Part shown: one piece after another, positions 1 to 7,807 of the stretch
Layout of the letters: each line of letters begins with the position of its first letter
How positions within the stretch are numbered: the first letter of the stretch is position 1
DNA from: Verrucomicrobiota bacterium
Lineage (GTDB): Bacteria > Verrucomicrobiota > Verrucomicrobiia > Limisphaerales > J093
Reading direction: 5' to 3'
Length of the DNA stretch: 14,272 nt
Assembly (NCBI GenBank): GCA_029907285.1
Contig: JARYMD010000064.1
Span: 1-14,272, forward strand
Position numbers and translations under genes: made by a program
The notes under the pieces: generated by a model
Told to the model about the DNA's origin: nothing
The model's input: the letters and a program-made list of their open reading frames with translations, nothing else
The model's database searches: none

Positions 1-1
1 C

Positions 2-3000
2 ACCACCGGCGCCGCCGTAAATGCTTCGGTCACCACACCCAACGGAACACGCGCGATTTCTCTTTCCTCGGGCAATTATGTCCAGGCAGCCGTTGACGGA
101 CACATCCACATCGGTTCCGTTGCCCTGCCATTCCAACTGATCGTCAAAGTGGCCGGTGACAGCGTCGAATTCCGCCGGGCCAGCGACAACGTGTTGCTCG
201 TCGCAGTGGACAGTGCCGGCAATTTCACCCTCGGCCCGCCTCTGGCCGCAATAGCCAACTTCGATTTTGCCAAAGCCAGCCCGATCAAATGGGTCGTTCT
301 GCTGCGCCAGCTCGGGCAGTGGTTCGATTCACTCCGTGACTCGAGCCTGTTTGATGTCGAAATACCTTTCACAGGTGGGAAGACTCTCGGCCAAGCGTTC
401 GACTGGTCACAGCTATTCCTCGATTCAATCTACAAGTACATGGTGAGCGTCGAGCTGCAATCCCGATCAATGTTCGACACCACAGTGAACGAAGGCCCGT
501 TGGACGCTGCCAATGGCATCCTCAAAATCCAACTGGGCGAGGAACCCGCAGTTACGCTTTCAATCAAAGACACCATCGGCAACCCCAACAAGCGCGACGG
601 CAACGAGCTTGTTACCCTGGTCAACTCCGCCATTGCCGCAGCAGCACTGGGCGGACGGCTTGTCGCCCGCATCAACAAAGATAAACGCGTCGTCATCGCG
701 CTCACCGAGGACGAAATCGCCAAGGGCACTACCCTGGCCCTAGTCGATGCAGATGCCGCTGTTGCCGCCCTCGGCTTCGAGCCCGGCAACGGCCTGCTGG
801 TCGAACGGTGGAGCACCGAGAATTTCTTCAGCGCCATGGCCGACATTCTCAATGACGGCGCACTTGATGAAGACGGCGGCGCTGTCTATGACCCGAGACA
901 GAAAGTCTATACTTATCTGCTCGACCTAACCAAAAACTACAACACAAACGACCTGTTCGGCTCGCCCACGCTCCCGTTCAATTTCGACATCAGCCTTGGC
1001 CCGATCGGCAGCGCAGCACTCGATGGCGCTCTCGAGTTCTCAGCCACAGTTGGTTTCCAACTCACGCTCGGCTTCGACCTCGGCGCTGCCGAGGTGCCGC
1101 GTGTCTTAACCTCGGGCATGGTCCCGGTCCCCGCCAATGGGAAGTTGAGCGCCGACGCCCACTTCGGAATATACCTCAACGAAACCGAACCAATGCCGAC
1201 AGCATCTTTCAGCACTCTCTTCCCCATCACCCTCCCGTTGGGGTTGACATCCGGAAACAACAGCATTGAAAACCTCGCAGACGACCTTAACCAGGTTTTC
1301 GCCACCGTATCGTACTCAGGCGGAAAACTCAGCGACGTGATCGTCGCGCAAAAAGCAGGCAACGGCCTCGCAATCTCCGCCAAACCAGACAAGCTCGGCA
1401 TCATCAACCGAATCATCGTCATCTCACCAAAGAACGATCCCTTTGCGACCGAAATGGGCTTCGGCATGGAAGCCGTCGATCTCAACCCCGTGAACGATCC
1501 GTTGGACGAATCCGACCACATCTTTGTCTCGATAGCCACCAGCCCGATGAAAGGGTTGTTCATCCAAGACGCCAAACTCACAGGAGCGCTCTCGATCAAC
1601 ACAACCCCCGCCGGCATCAATGGATCGATCAATTTCGGTTTCGTTGAAATCAGCACCTCTGGCGGCGCGTTTGGGACGCTTGCATATGACGGTGTCACAC
1701 CGGCACCCATCAGCGCCACATTGTCCTTGGAAAACCAGACCACAGGCGAAAAACGCTTCTACATCAACGAGCTGCTCAACAACACTTCATCGAACAACAT
1801 CTCAAATCTCGCCCCCGCGTTCGAATTCAAAGGCAGCTTCTTGGCGCGCCTGGCCAACATCTCCGTCGGCGGTCTCGGGTTCGCGTTCCCCATTGGCACC
1901 AACCCGGAAATCTCAATCTGGATACCAAATATCAAAGAGCTCAATTACAACGCCAACCCCTACGACCAGGTCACCAACAACAAGGGCATCTTCCTCGCCT
2001 ACCCGAACCTCGGCAACCTCGAGAACTTCACCAACCTCAATTTCACCCAAATCGTCAAGGCCCTGAAGATGGTCGCTGATACTCTGAGCCAGCTCTCAGC
2101 TTTCTCATTCCTCGACGAGCCGCTCCCGTTCGTCAATGTCAGCGTCAACGACATGCTCGACTACGCGTCCAAATTCGCCGACCTGATCGACGCCGCAGCA
2201 AACAGCGGATCACAAAGCTCACTCCAGAAGACGCTGGCCGAGCTCGAACATCAAATCGAGCTGCTCTTCAATCTCAACCCCAACACCCTGACAGTGTCCC
2301 TGGATGAGAACGGCGTTCCCGCCGCAAGTCTTGTGACCGCCGGCGGATCAGCCACTGCCAAAAGCTCGCTCGTGGTTAATTACAACGGCGATAACAACGC
2401 CTTCACCATCACCGCCAAAAACAATGGCTCGGAACTCAACGGCTCCACAATCAGGGTCATCGGCGACTCCGCAATCACCGATGCTTCAGCCAGAGTCGTC
2501 TGGGACGCGAACGCAAAACGCCTCACCATCAAGATCAACCCCGGCAAAACCACAGCCAGCGCAATCGTCACCGCCATAAACGCCGCCAGCTCGCCCTGGA
2601 ACGCAAGCCTCGCCCCACCGGACCCGTCCGGCACAAACACCGGCCAGGGCACAATCACCACCGTCGCTCTCAAGTTCTCATTCGTCTTCTCAACTGCATA
2701 CTCCAATTCACTCCCATTCCAGCTCGACCTCAAAGACCTCCTTGGCAAGCTCGCAGGCGACAATCCAACCATCCGCTCCTTCCTCGACCTCGCAACCACT
2801 CTGGTTCAAATCAAAGGCGAAGGCCAAATCACCGTCAGCGCAAGCGCAGCTTTGACCCTCGACTTCGGGTTCGATGTTTCCACGCCGGGCACTGCCAAAC
2901 CGTTCTTCTACGACAGCACCGGTGTCGATCTGCTCGCCAAAGTCACCGGCACAAATATCAACATCGAAGCTTCCCTCGGGTCCGTATTTGGCATCTTCAT

Positions 3001-6000
3001 CAAGAACGGAAAGGTCACTCTCGACAAGGACGGCGACCCCGACACCGGCCCGCCAAACGACCGCGGCGCTGCCTTCCGATTGGGCCTCAACAAGAGATCA
3101 AGCGGGCGTTATTACTTCGACGAAAACTGGTTCAATCTCGACAGCATCGACCTGCAACTCGAAGGCGGCGTTAGCGCCCAGTTGCCAATCTTCGCCCCAC
3201 TCGAGTCAACCCCGCTCAGTGGCAGTGCCGACAATAACGGCGATGGTTACCCCGACAATTACCTTGTCATCGAAATCCCTGACCTGGTCACGCTCTTCAT
3301 CTCCGAAGCCGTTTCAACCCGCGCCACCGGCACCCAAAAAACCGTCAAGTTCACCGGCCTCAACAACGACATCCTCGTCAAGAGCGACGGCACATACACC
3401 GATTTCAAAATCGTTTTCCTCGACACTCTCAGCGGCAACAACGCTGGCGCTTCGTTCAACACTGCAACCAACACGCTCACAGTCAACATCGACGCCGGCG
3501 TCACCACCGCAGCCGTCGCACTCAACGCAATCAAAAACGCAACCGGCGCCGCAGGCCACTTCGCGCCAACTGCATTGACCGCCGACGACAACGGCAATCC
3601 CGCCACCACAACCAACAACGGCACAGGCAAACTCGAAAAGGTCGCCATCGCCACCCCCAACTTCAGTTCCATCTTCGACGGCCTCCAAATCTGTGACGTC
3701 ATCGCAAACAGCCTCGACGAAATCCTCGCCGGCCTCGACAAGCTCCTCGGCTGGATCGAAGACGGCCTCAACGAGATCGTTTTCAACACCGACCTCCCGC
3801 TCGTCGGCAAGGGCCTCAAAGGCGCCGCCAATTTCATCAGCAATTTCAGGAACGGCCTCCTCCGCGAGCTCCGGGAAGAGATCGAAGCCGCAGGCGGCAA
3901 CGGTCTCACCGCAATGGAGAATGCCATCAAGAAAGCCCTCTGGAACTCCCTCGGCCCCGGCGGCCTGAACTGGCTCGTCGATTACGAAACAGGTGATCCA
4001 CTCGACGTCTCCGCCGGTTTCAGCCAGCTCGACGTCACGTTGGATTGCGAGACCGGCCTCAAAGTCAACATCCGCATCGCCAAGTCCGTCGCTCTCCTCG
4101 ACACCACAGAGAACCCGATAGACTTCGATATCGGTGTGCCCGGCTTCGGCCTCGAGGTCGATGGAAACGTCGTCGTCTCGCTCGGGTTCGACCTCAAATT
4201 CGGCTTCGGCGTCGATCTCACAAACGGTTTCTATTTCAACACCTCCGCGCCTGCCTCCGACCCCGAACCAAGAATCTACTTCCGCGCCGAAATCCCCGGC
4301 CTGCACGCAGCCGGCCAATTGCTCTTCCTGCAACTCGACGTGATGGATAACCCCGACTCGCCCAGCTTCTTCGAAGGCGCATTCGAAGTCGATCTGGCCG
4401 ATCCCAACCACGACAACAAACTGACGATGGCCGAGTTGTTCTCCAGCGGAACAAGATTCAAAGACATCATCCACGCAGTCCTCGGCGCCGAGGCCAATGT
4501 CAACCTCAACCTCATCGCAAGCTTCGGCGGCAACACCGCGTTCCCGCGCGTGCTCGCCGATTTCCACCTCGGCTGGACGTTCGACACAAACAACGGCGCC
4601 GGCGATCCTCAAATCTCGTTTACAAACATCCGCCTCGATCTCGGCACATTCATATCGGATTTCCTCGGTCCCATCCTGAAAGAAATCCAAAAGGTCACTG
4701 AACCTGTCCAGCCGATCATCGATATCGTCACCGCACGGCTGCCCGTAATCTCAGACCTCGCAGGCCAAACAATAACCCTGCTCGACCTCGCCGGAATCTT
4801 TGGCCTGCTCGAACCCTCAACCGTGGACTTTATCGAGGACGTCGTCGGTGTCGTTACGCTCATCAACAAACTCGACGGCCTCGGCGAAGGCACAATCCTG
4901 ATCCCATTCGGCGCCTTCAATCTCCTCGAAGGTTCAGACGGACGCCGCACCGGCATCCAGGCCCTCGAAAACATCGCCAGCAGGACAATGGACGACATCG
5001 CCGCCGCTGCTGCCGCTGCAACAGGTTCGGGCGCCAGTTCAACCTACACCTCAGTGGTCTCCGGTTTCGCCAGCGACGTCGGCAGCCTGAAGAACTTCAG
5101 TATTCCAATCTTCGACAACCCAGCCGAGCTGTTCAACCTCTTCATCGGTGAGCCTGTCCGGCTTGTCGAATGGCGAATGCCGACATTCAAATTCAAGTTC
5201 ACCTACACCCAGAAGATTCCCATTTACCCACCTCTCTACGCCCAGTTCGGCGGCACCATCGGCGCAGACATCAATATCGGATTCGGCTACGACACTTACG
5301 GCATCCAGAAATACATCAGTTCCGAGGATAAAAACTGGGTCGATATTCTCGATGGATTCTACGTACTCGACTTCGATGCCAGCAGCCACGAACAGCCCGA
5401 ATTGCGCCTCTACGGCGAGTTGTTCGCCGGCGCTTCAATCAATCTCGTCATCGTCGAAGCAGGCGTCAGAGGCGGCCTCGGATTCGAACTCACTTTTGAC
5501 CTCAACGACGTCAATGACGATGGCAAAGTGCGCGTCAGTGAAATCATCGCCAACGCCCAGCAAGACCCGCGCTGCATCTTCGATATCGCAGGCAGAATCT
5601 ACCTGTTCTTCGAAGCATTCCTGAAGATCGATCTGTTCTTCTTCAGCATAGACAAGACATGGCGGTTCGCCGAAATCACACTCTTCTCCTTTGAAATCAC
5701 CTGCCCGCAACCGGTGTTGGCCGAATTCTCCGGCACCGATCTGCTGATCAACATCGGCAGCCGCGCCCCCAATCGCCTCGAAATCGACACCACCGACAGC
5801 TCGGAAACGTTCATCATCAAACACACAGGCGGCGCCGCCGGCGACGAAACCGTCGAAGTCCAGTGGGCCAACTACAAGCAAACCTACGACCATGTCGGCC
5901 GCATCCTCGTCCCTGATGCCGGCCAGGGCGACGATTACCTCGATTTCCGCGGCGTCCTCTCCACAGTCGAAGTCCACGGCGGCCCGGGCAACGACACAAT

Positions 6001-7807
6001 CTTTCTCGGCGACGGCAAAGACTCCAAAGCTTTCGGTGACGACGGCAATGACACAATCACAGCCAGCGCAAACCCAGATGTCACAGGCGTCGAAATCCAT
6101 GGTGGAGCCGGCAATGACATCCTCGTCGCCGGCCCAACCGCCATCAAAATCTGGGGTGACGCCGGCAATGATACCATCACCGGCAGCCCGCAAGCCGATG
6201 AGCTCTACGGCGACGACGGCACAGGCACAAGCCCCGATGGCAATGACATAATCGACGCCGGCGACGGCGACGACCTCGTCTGCGGCGGTCTCGGCAATGA
6301 CACAATCGAAGGCGGCCCGGGCAACGACTGGATTCGCGGCGACGGTGGCAATGACATCATTCGCGGCAGCCGCGGTGACGATATCCTCGAGGGCGGCCCC
6401 GGCGACGACAAGCTCTGCGGCAGTTCGGGCAATGACCTCTTGCTCGGCGGCGCAGGCAGCGACTGGGCAAACGGCCACGGCGGTATCGACCTTCTCATCG
6501 GCGACGACGACCCCGCCAACCCGATTACTGTGAACGGCCTTGCAATCAACCAGGCCAACCTTGCCGCCATCCGCGCAGCAATTGCCGCCATCCCCACCAA
6601 CGGAATCACCGTTCGCAATATCCCAGGTCGAACCAGCACAGCCACAGGCAATGATATCTTGATCGGTGGCGGCGGCATCGACGTCCTCTTCGGCGGCCCT
6701 GGCAACGATTTCCTTTACGGCGGCGATTTCCTCAACAACGGCGAAACTGAGCCAATCGAAGAGGACGACAACGACTTTTTCGACGGCGGTCCGGGCGACG
6801 ACACAATATTCGGCGACGATTCCATGGGCAAAACAGGCGACCGCGATACCGGCATCGCCATACAATCTGCCATTTTCTTCGACCTTAACAAGAATGGCAT
6901 CAAAGACGCCGACGAACTCGGCTTCGGCGGAGTAACAGTCTCCTTGTTCCGAAACGACGGCCTGCCAATCGGCTCAACAAAGACCGATGTTGATGGGTCA
7001 TTCAAGTTCACGGGCCTTGACCCCGACCGCTATTACATGACCTTCAGTTCCGTTCCCGGCATGAACTTCATCGCCCAATTCGGCGGCAGTGCACCAGACG
7101 CCGAATTCGCCTCCAACGACAGCGACGTTTACCCAACCGGACCGCTGAAAGGCCGCACGCCGGACTTCCAACTCACTTTCGATGAAACCGAACGAAACGT
7201 CACCGCCGGTTACGAAGGCGACCCGCTCGTGTCAATCAACGATGTCTCCGTCGCAGAAGGCAATACCGTTCAAACCACAGTCACCTTGACCGTCACCCTT
7301 TCAGGACCCCAGCGCACAACCGTCACCCTTGATTACCGCACCGAGGACGGCAACGATCCCGTGGATGAGCACCGCAACGCAACCGCAGCCTCAGGCGACT
7401 ACGTCTCCACATCCGGCACCCTCACGTTCGCACCGGGAGAAACCAGCAAAACCATTAACGTTATCGTTCTTGCCGACATAACCTACGAGCCGCATCAGCA
7501 GTTCCGTGTCATCCTCTCAAATCCATCCGCAGGCATCAAATTGCCATCCACCCCGGAAACAACCACGCTTGTCACCATTATCAACGACGACCCCGTGCCC
7601 GAAATCTCCGTCGCAGATTATGTCCCGCCTTCAACACTCCTCGCAAACGGCCAGCGGGTTTATACTGTCCCCGAAAACACAGCCGCTGAATTCGTTGTTT
7701 CACTCTCGAACCCGAGCGAGTACGAGATCAGCGTGTGGTACCTCGTCGATTCCGACTACAGTTGCGCTTGCGGTGAAAACCCGGCCAAACCCTACCCGGC
7801 GGCGTAA
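2..7807 (+). CDS. Giant RTX/SdrD-B/Calx-beta surface protein, N-terminal part (5' incomplete, ends at a frameshift)
   Basis: The frame is already open at base 2, with no stop before it, so the gene starts outside the window; the GTG at 149 is only an internal valine codon. About 2,600 residues are visible. In order they contain: helical linker modules alternating with beta-rich modules (2-5730, two EF-hand-like loops at 4400 and 5507); RTX nonapeptides of GGxGNDxIx type (5915-6840); an SdrD-B-like domain (6866-7213); a complete Calx-beta domain (7220-7591); and the first half of another. RTX, Calx-beta and EF-hand loops bind Ca2+ in known families, and such mosaics are exported adhesins or matrix proteins. 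Export is inferred, since the signal peptide would lie outside. The TAA at 7805-7807 falls inside the second Calx-beta domain, whose remainder continues in the -1 frame, so this is not a natural C-terminus. Antisense open frames over it are codon-for-codon shadows. Confidence 0.88.
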   Translation, partial: TTGAAVNASVTTPNGTRAISLSSGNYVQAAVDGHIHIGSVALPFQLIVKVAGDSVEFRRASDNVLLVAVDSAGNFTLGPPLAAIANFDFAKASPIKWVVLLRQLGQWFDSLRDSSLFDVEIPFTGGKTLGQAFDWSQLFLDSIYKYMVSVELQSRSMFDTTVNEGPLDAANGILKIQLGEEPAVTLSIKDTIGNPNKRDGNELVTLVNSAIAAAALGGRLVARINKDKRVVIALTEDEIAKGTTLALVDADAAVAALGFEPGNGLLVERWSTENFFSAMADILNDGALDEDGGAVYDPRQKVYTYLLDLTKNYNTNDLFGSPTLPFNFDISLGPIGSAALDGALEFSATVGFQLTLGFDLGAAEVPRVLTSGMVPVPANGKLSADAHFGIYLNETEPMPTASFSTLFPITLPLGLTSGNNSIENLADDLNQVFATVSYSGGKLSDVIVAQKAGNGLAISAKPDKLGIINRIIVISPKNDPFATEMGFGMEAVDLNPVNDPLDESDHIFVSIATSPMKGLFIQDAKLTGALSINTTPAGINGSINFGFVEISTSGGAFGTLAYDGVTPAPISATLSLENQTTGEKRFYINELLNNTSSNNISNLAPAFEFKGSFLARLANISVGGLGFAFPIGTNPEISIWIPNIKELNYNANPYDQVTNNKGIFLAYPNLGNLENFTNLNFTQIVKALKMVADTLSQLSAFSFLDEPLPFVNVSVNDMLDYASKFADLIDAAANSGSQSSLQKTLAELEHQIELLFNLNPNTLTVSLDENGVPAASLVTAGGSATAKSSLVVNYNGDNNAFTITAKNNGSELNGSTIRVIGDSAITDASARVVWDANAKRLTIKINPGKTTASAIVTAINAASSPWNASLAPPDPSGTNTGQGTITTVALKFSFVFSTAYSNSLPFQLDLKDLLGKLAGDNPTIRSFLDLATTLVQIKGEGQITVSASAALTLDFGFDVSTPGTAKPFFYDSTGVDLLAKVTGTNINIEASLGSVFGIFIKNGKVTLDKDGDPDTGPPNDRGAAFRLGLNKRSSGRYYFDENWFNLDSIDLQLEGGVSAQLPIFAPLESTPLSGSADNNGDGYPDNYLVIEIPDLVTLFISEAVSTRATGTQKTVKFTGLNNDILVKSDGTYTDFKIVFLDTLSGNNAGASFNTATNTLTVNIDAGVTTAAVALNAIKNATGAAGHFAPTALTADDNGNPATTTNNGTGKLEKVAIATPNFSSIFDGLQICDVIANSLDEILAGLDKLLGWIEDGLNEIVFNTDLPLVGKGLKGAANFISNFRNGLLRELREEIEAAGGNGLTAMENAIKKALWNSLGPGGLNWLVDYETGDPLDVSAGFSQLDVTLDCETGLKVNIRIAKSVALLDTTENPIDFDIGVPGFGLEVDGNVVVSLGFDLKFGFGVDLTNGFYFNTSAPASDPEPRIYFRAEIPGLHAAGQLLFLQLDVMDNPDSPSFFEGAFEVDLADPNHDNKLTMAELFSSGTRFKDIIHAVLGAEANVNLNLIASFGGNTAFPRVLADFHLGWTFDTNNGAGDPQISFTNIRLDLGTFISDFLGPILKEIQKVTEPVQPIIDIVTARLPVISDLAGQTITLLDLAGIFGLLEPSTVDFIEDVVGVVTLINKLDGLGEGTILIPFGAFNLLEGSDGRRTGIQALENIASRTMDDIAAAAAAATGSGASSTYTSVVSGFASDVGSLKNFSIPIFDNPAELFNLFIGEPVRLVEWRMPTFKFKFTYTQKIPIYPPLYAQFGGTIGADINIGFGYDTYGIQKYISSEDKNWVDILDGFYVLDFDASSHEQPELRLYGELFAGASINLVIVEAGVRGGLGFELTFDLNDVNDDGKVRVSEIIANAQQDPRCIFDIAGRIYLFFEAFLKIDLFFFSIDKTWRFAEITLFSFEITCPQPVLAEFSGTDLLINIGSRAPNRLEIDTTDSSETFIIKHTGGAAGDETVEVQWANYKQTYDHVGRILVPDAGQGDDYLDFRGVLSTVEVHGGPGNDTIFLGDGKDSKAFGDDGNDTITASANPDVTGVEIHGGAGNDILVAGPTAIKIWGDAGNDTITGSPQADELYGDDGTGTSPDGNDIIDAGDGDDLVCGGLGNDTIEGGPGNDWIRGDGGNDIIRGSRGDDILEGGPGDDKLCGSSGNDLLLGGAGSDWANGHGGIDLLIGDDDPANPITVNGLAINQANLAAIRAAIAAIPTNGITVRNIPGRTSTATGNDILIGGGGIDVLFGGPGNDFLYGGDFLNNGETEPIEEDDNDFFDGGPGDDTIFGDDSMGKTGDRDTGIAIQSAIFFDLNKNGIKDADELGFGGVTVSLFRNDGLPIGSTKTDVDGSFKFTGLDPDRYYMTFSSVPGMNFIAQFGGSAPDAEFASNDSDVYPTGPLKGRTPDFQLTFDETERNVTAGYEGDPLVSINDVSVAEGNTVQTTVTLTVTLSGPQRTTVTLDYRTEDGNDPVDEHRNATAASGDYVSTSGTLTFAPGETSKTINVIVLADITYEPHQQFRVILSNPSAGIKLPSTPETTTLVTIINDDPVPEISVADYVPPSTLLANGQRVYTVPENTAAEFVVSLSNPSEYEISVWYLVDSDYSCACGENPAKPYPAA
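516..1480 (+). repeat. Two beta modules of flagellar-hook IN-like type
   Basis: Two stretches, about 516-786 and 1132-1480, share a layout. Each has a beta strand starting NG(I/K)L, a polar loop, a helix of the form ELVTLVNSAIAAA or SIENLADDLNQVFAT, then strands, and a final AALGFEPG or ATEMGFGMEA. This helix-plus-strands arrangement resembles the small repeated module found in flagellar hook-associated and other large extracellular proteins. The match is by pattern only. Between them (about 985-1130) is a beta stretch with LTLGFDLG that recurs later as VSLGFDLKFGFGVDL near 4180. The two copies are strongly diverged, so they are probably an old duplication. Confidence 0.4.
2366..3635 (+). repeat. 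Two copies of a short alpha/beta repeat (about 2366-2660 and 3329-3635)
   Basis: Both copies contain a polar first strand, a segment ending in a Leu-Thr-x-x-Ile strand (KRLTIKINPGKTTASAIV in the first, NTLTVNIDAGVTTAAVALNA in the second), then an alanine-rich helix with INA or IKNA, and a Gly/Thr/Asn-rich tail. The shared pattern is strand, x-D/P-G-x-T-T-A, helix, which is common in repeated modules of phage and bacterial surface proteins. The 670 bases between them hold a beta-rich module with two Asp-rich, calcium-loop-like stretches, at 3023-3064 (DKDGDPDTGPPND) and 3230-3262 (DNNGDGYPDNY). The family is recognised by pattern only and its function is unknown. Confidence 0.45.
4400..4435 (+). 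other. EF-hand-like calcium loop 1
   Basis: The 12 codons encode DPNHDNKLTMAE, which fits the canonical EF-hand loop with Asp, Asn and Asp at positions 1, 3 and 5 and Glu at position 12. It follows a beta stretch ending FEVDLA. It precedes a predicted helix (LFSSGTRFKDIIHAV), as the exiting helix of an EF-hand should. Position 6 is Asn rather than the usual Gly, which is tolerated. Calcium binding is inferred from the family, not shown. Confidence 0.65.
5150..5730 (+). other. Aromatic-rich beta domain just before the RTX block
   Basis: About 190 residues rich in Phe, Tyr and Gly, with alternating hydrophobic residues (for example FKFKFTYTQKIPIYPPLYA and AGASINLVIVEAGVRGGLGF), containing EF-hand loop 2. 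It ends with a very Phe-rich segment (IYLFFEAFLKIDLFFFSI) and then ITCPQPVLAEF, after which the RTX region begins. Two of the few cysteines of the protein are here (DPRC and ITC). The alternating pattern suggests amphipathic beta strands, as in a beta-sandwich or barrel. The Phe-rich segment is not long or uniform enough to be called a membrane helix. I do not recognise a named family. Its fixed place next to RTX repeats suggests a cap or folding nucleus, which is inference. Confidence 0.4.
5507..5542 (+). other. EF-hand-like calcium loop 2
   Basis: The 12 codons encode DVNDDGKVRVSE, a canonical loop with Asp1, Asn3, Asp5, Gly6 and Glu12. It is preceded by FELTFDLN and followed by a helix (IIANAQQDPRCIFDI). 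The context matches loop 1, where FEVDLA comes before the loop and a helix after it. The two therefore look like copies of one beta-module plus calcium-loop unit rather than independent inserts. Confidence 0.7.
5915..6520 (+). repeat. RTX (hemolysin-type calcium-binding) repeat block 1
   Basis: About 16 nonapeptide-like units of GGxGxDxux type are seen, among them GGPGNDTIF, GGAGNDILV, GGLGNDTIE, GGPGNDWIR and GGPGDDKLC. In known RTX proteins these wind into a parallel beta-roll that folds on binding Ca2+ outside the cell. The DNA is correspondingly repetitive, with recurrent GGCGGCCCGGGCAA and GGCAATGACA words. Two units carry Cys (DDLVC, DDKLC), which is unusual for RTX repeats. Before the block is a beta segment (LLINIGSRAPNRLEI...) that commonly precedes such arrays. 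Confidence 0.92.
6644..6840 (+). repeat. RTX repeat block 2, after a non-RTX insert
   Basis: Units GNDILIGGGGIDVLFGGPGN and FFDGGPGDDTIFGDD are clear, with an acidic loop (GETEPIEEDDNDFF) between them. The block is separated from block 1 by about 120 bases (6521-6643) encoding an Ala/Ile-rich, probably helical insert (NLAAIRAAIAAI) followed by a short strand. The beta-roll therefore seems to be interrupted and resumed. Confidence 0.88.
6866..7213 (+). other. SdrD-B-like domain 1
   Basis: The domain opens with FFDLNKNGIKDADELGFGGV, the hallmark of SdrD B-like domains: a D-x-N-x-N-G-x-x-D-x-x-E calcium loop followed by GV. It continues with a strand and turn (TKTDVDGSFKFTGLDPDRYY), a later NDSDVYPTG segment, and it ends RNVTAGYEG. 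In staphylococcal Sdr proteins such domains form rigid, Ca2+-stabilised stalks; the same role is inferred here. Confidence 0.85.
7220..7591 (+). other. Calx-beta domain 1
   Basis: Starts LVSINDVSVAEGNTVQTTVT, then VTLDYRTEDGN, SGDYVSTSGTLTFAPGETSK and TINVIVLADITYEPHQQFRV, and ends ILSNPS...TIINDD. All the landmarks of a Calx-beta domain are present: VAEG, LDYxTxDG, DYxxxSGTLTFxPGExSK, and the closing NDD. These are calcium-binding beta-sandwiches found in integrin beta-4, Na/Ca exchangers and bacterial adhesins. Confidence 0.9.

Larger units (their letters stand above)
257..4866 (+). repeat. Four dispersed copies of a helical linker module with an LPxxGKxL-like core
   Basis: Copies lie at about 257-445, 2042-2275, 3671-3955 and 4622-4866. 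Each has an amphipathic, leucine-rich helix (for example IVKALKMVADTLSQLSAF and ANSLDEILAGLDKLLGWI), then a short core, then another helix. The cores are IPFTGGKTLGQAFDWS, LPFVNVSVNDMLDYA, LPLVGKGLKGAANFI and LPVISDLAGQTITLLDLA. The similarity is by eye: Pro followed by two hydrophobics or small residues, a G/S/T-rich turn, then a hydrophobic helix. The spacing between copies is filled by beta-rich modules, so the first half reads as helix linker plus beta block, repeated. I have seen similar stretches in giant planctomycete and verrucomicrobial calcium-binding proteins, but I cannot name a characterised domain. Function is unknown; a rigid spacer is one possibility. Confidence 0.5.

Noticed and set aside
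149..151. GTG as start of the giant gene
   Set aside because: The same frame is open back to base 2 with similar beta-rich coding sequence, and there is no ribosome binding site before the GTG.
3314..4690. Long antisense open frame of about 458 codons
   Set aside because: Its codons are exact reverse complements of the sense codons (same phase). It is open only because the sense gene rarely uses TTA, CTA and TCA. The product is a low-complexity Glu/Val/Ala string with no domain.
5600..5660. Membrane-spanning helix in the Phe-rich segment
   Set aside because: The hydrophobic run is broken by Glu, Lys and Asp every few residues, which fits beta strands or a buried core better than a membrane helix.
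5915..6520. Regular GC-rich DNA repeats suggesting a CRISPR array or tandem DNA satellite
   Set aside because: The words recur because they encode RTX nonapeptides. Spacing follows codons and units differ at synonymous positions; there are no unique spacers.
5435..6865. Long antisense open frame of about 476 codons
   Set aside because: Same explanation: it is codon-aligned with the sense RTX region and made of Val/Ala/Asp repeats that mirror GGxGND codons.
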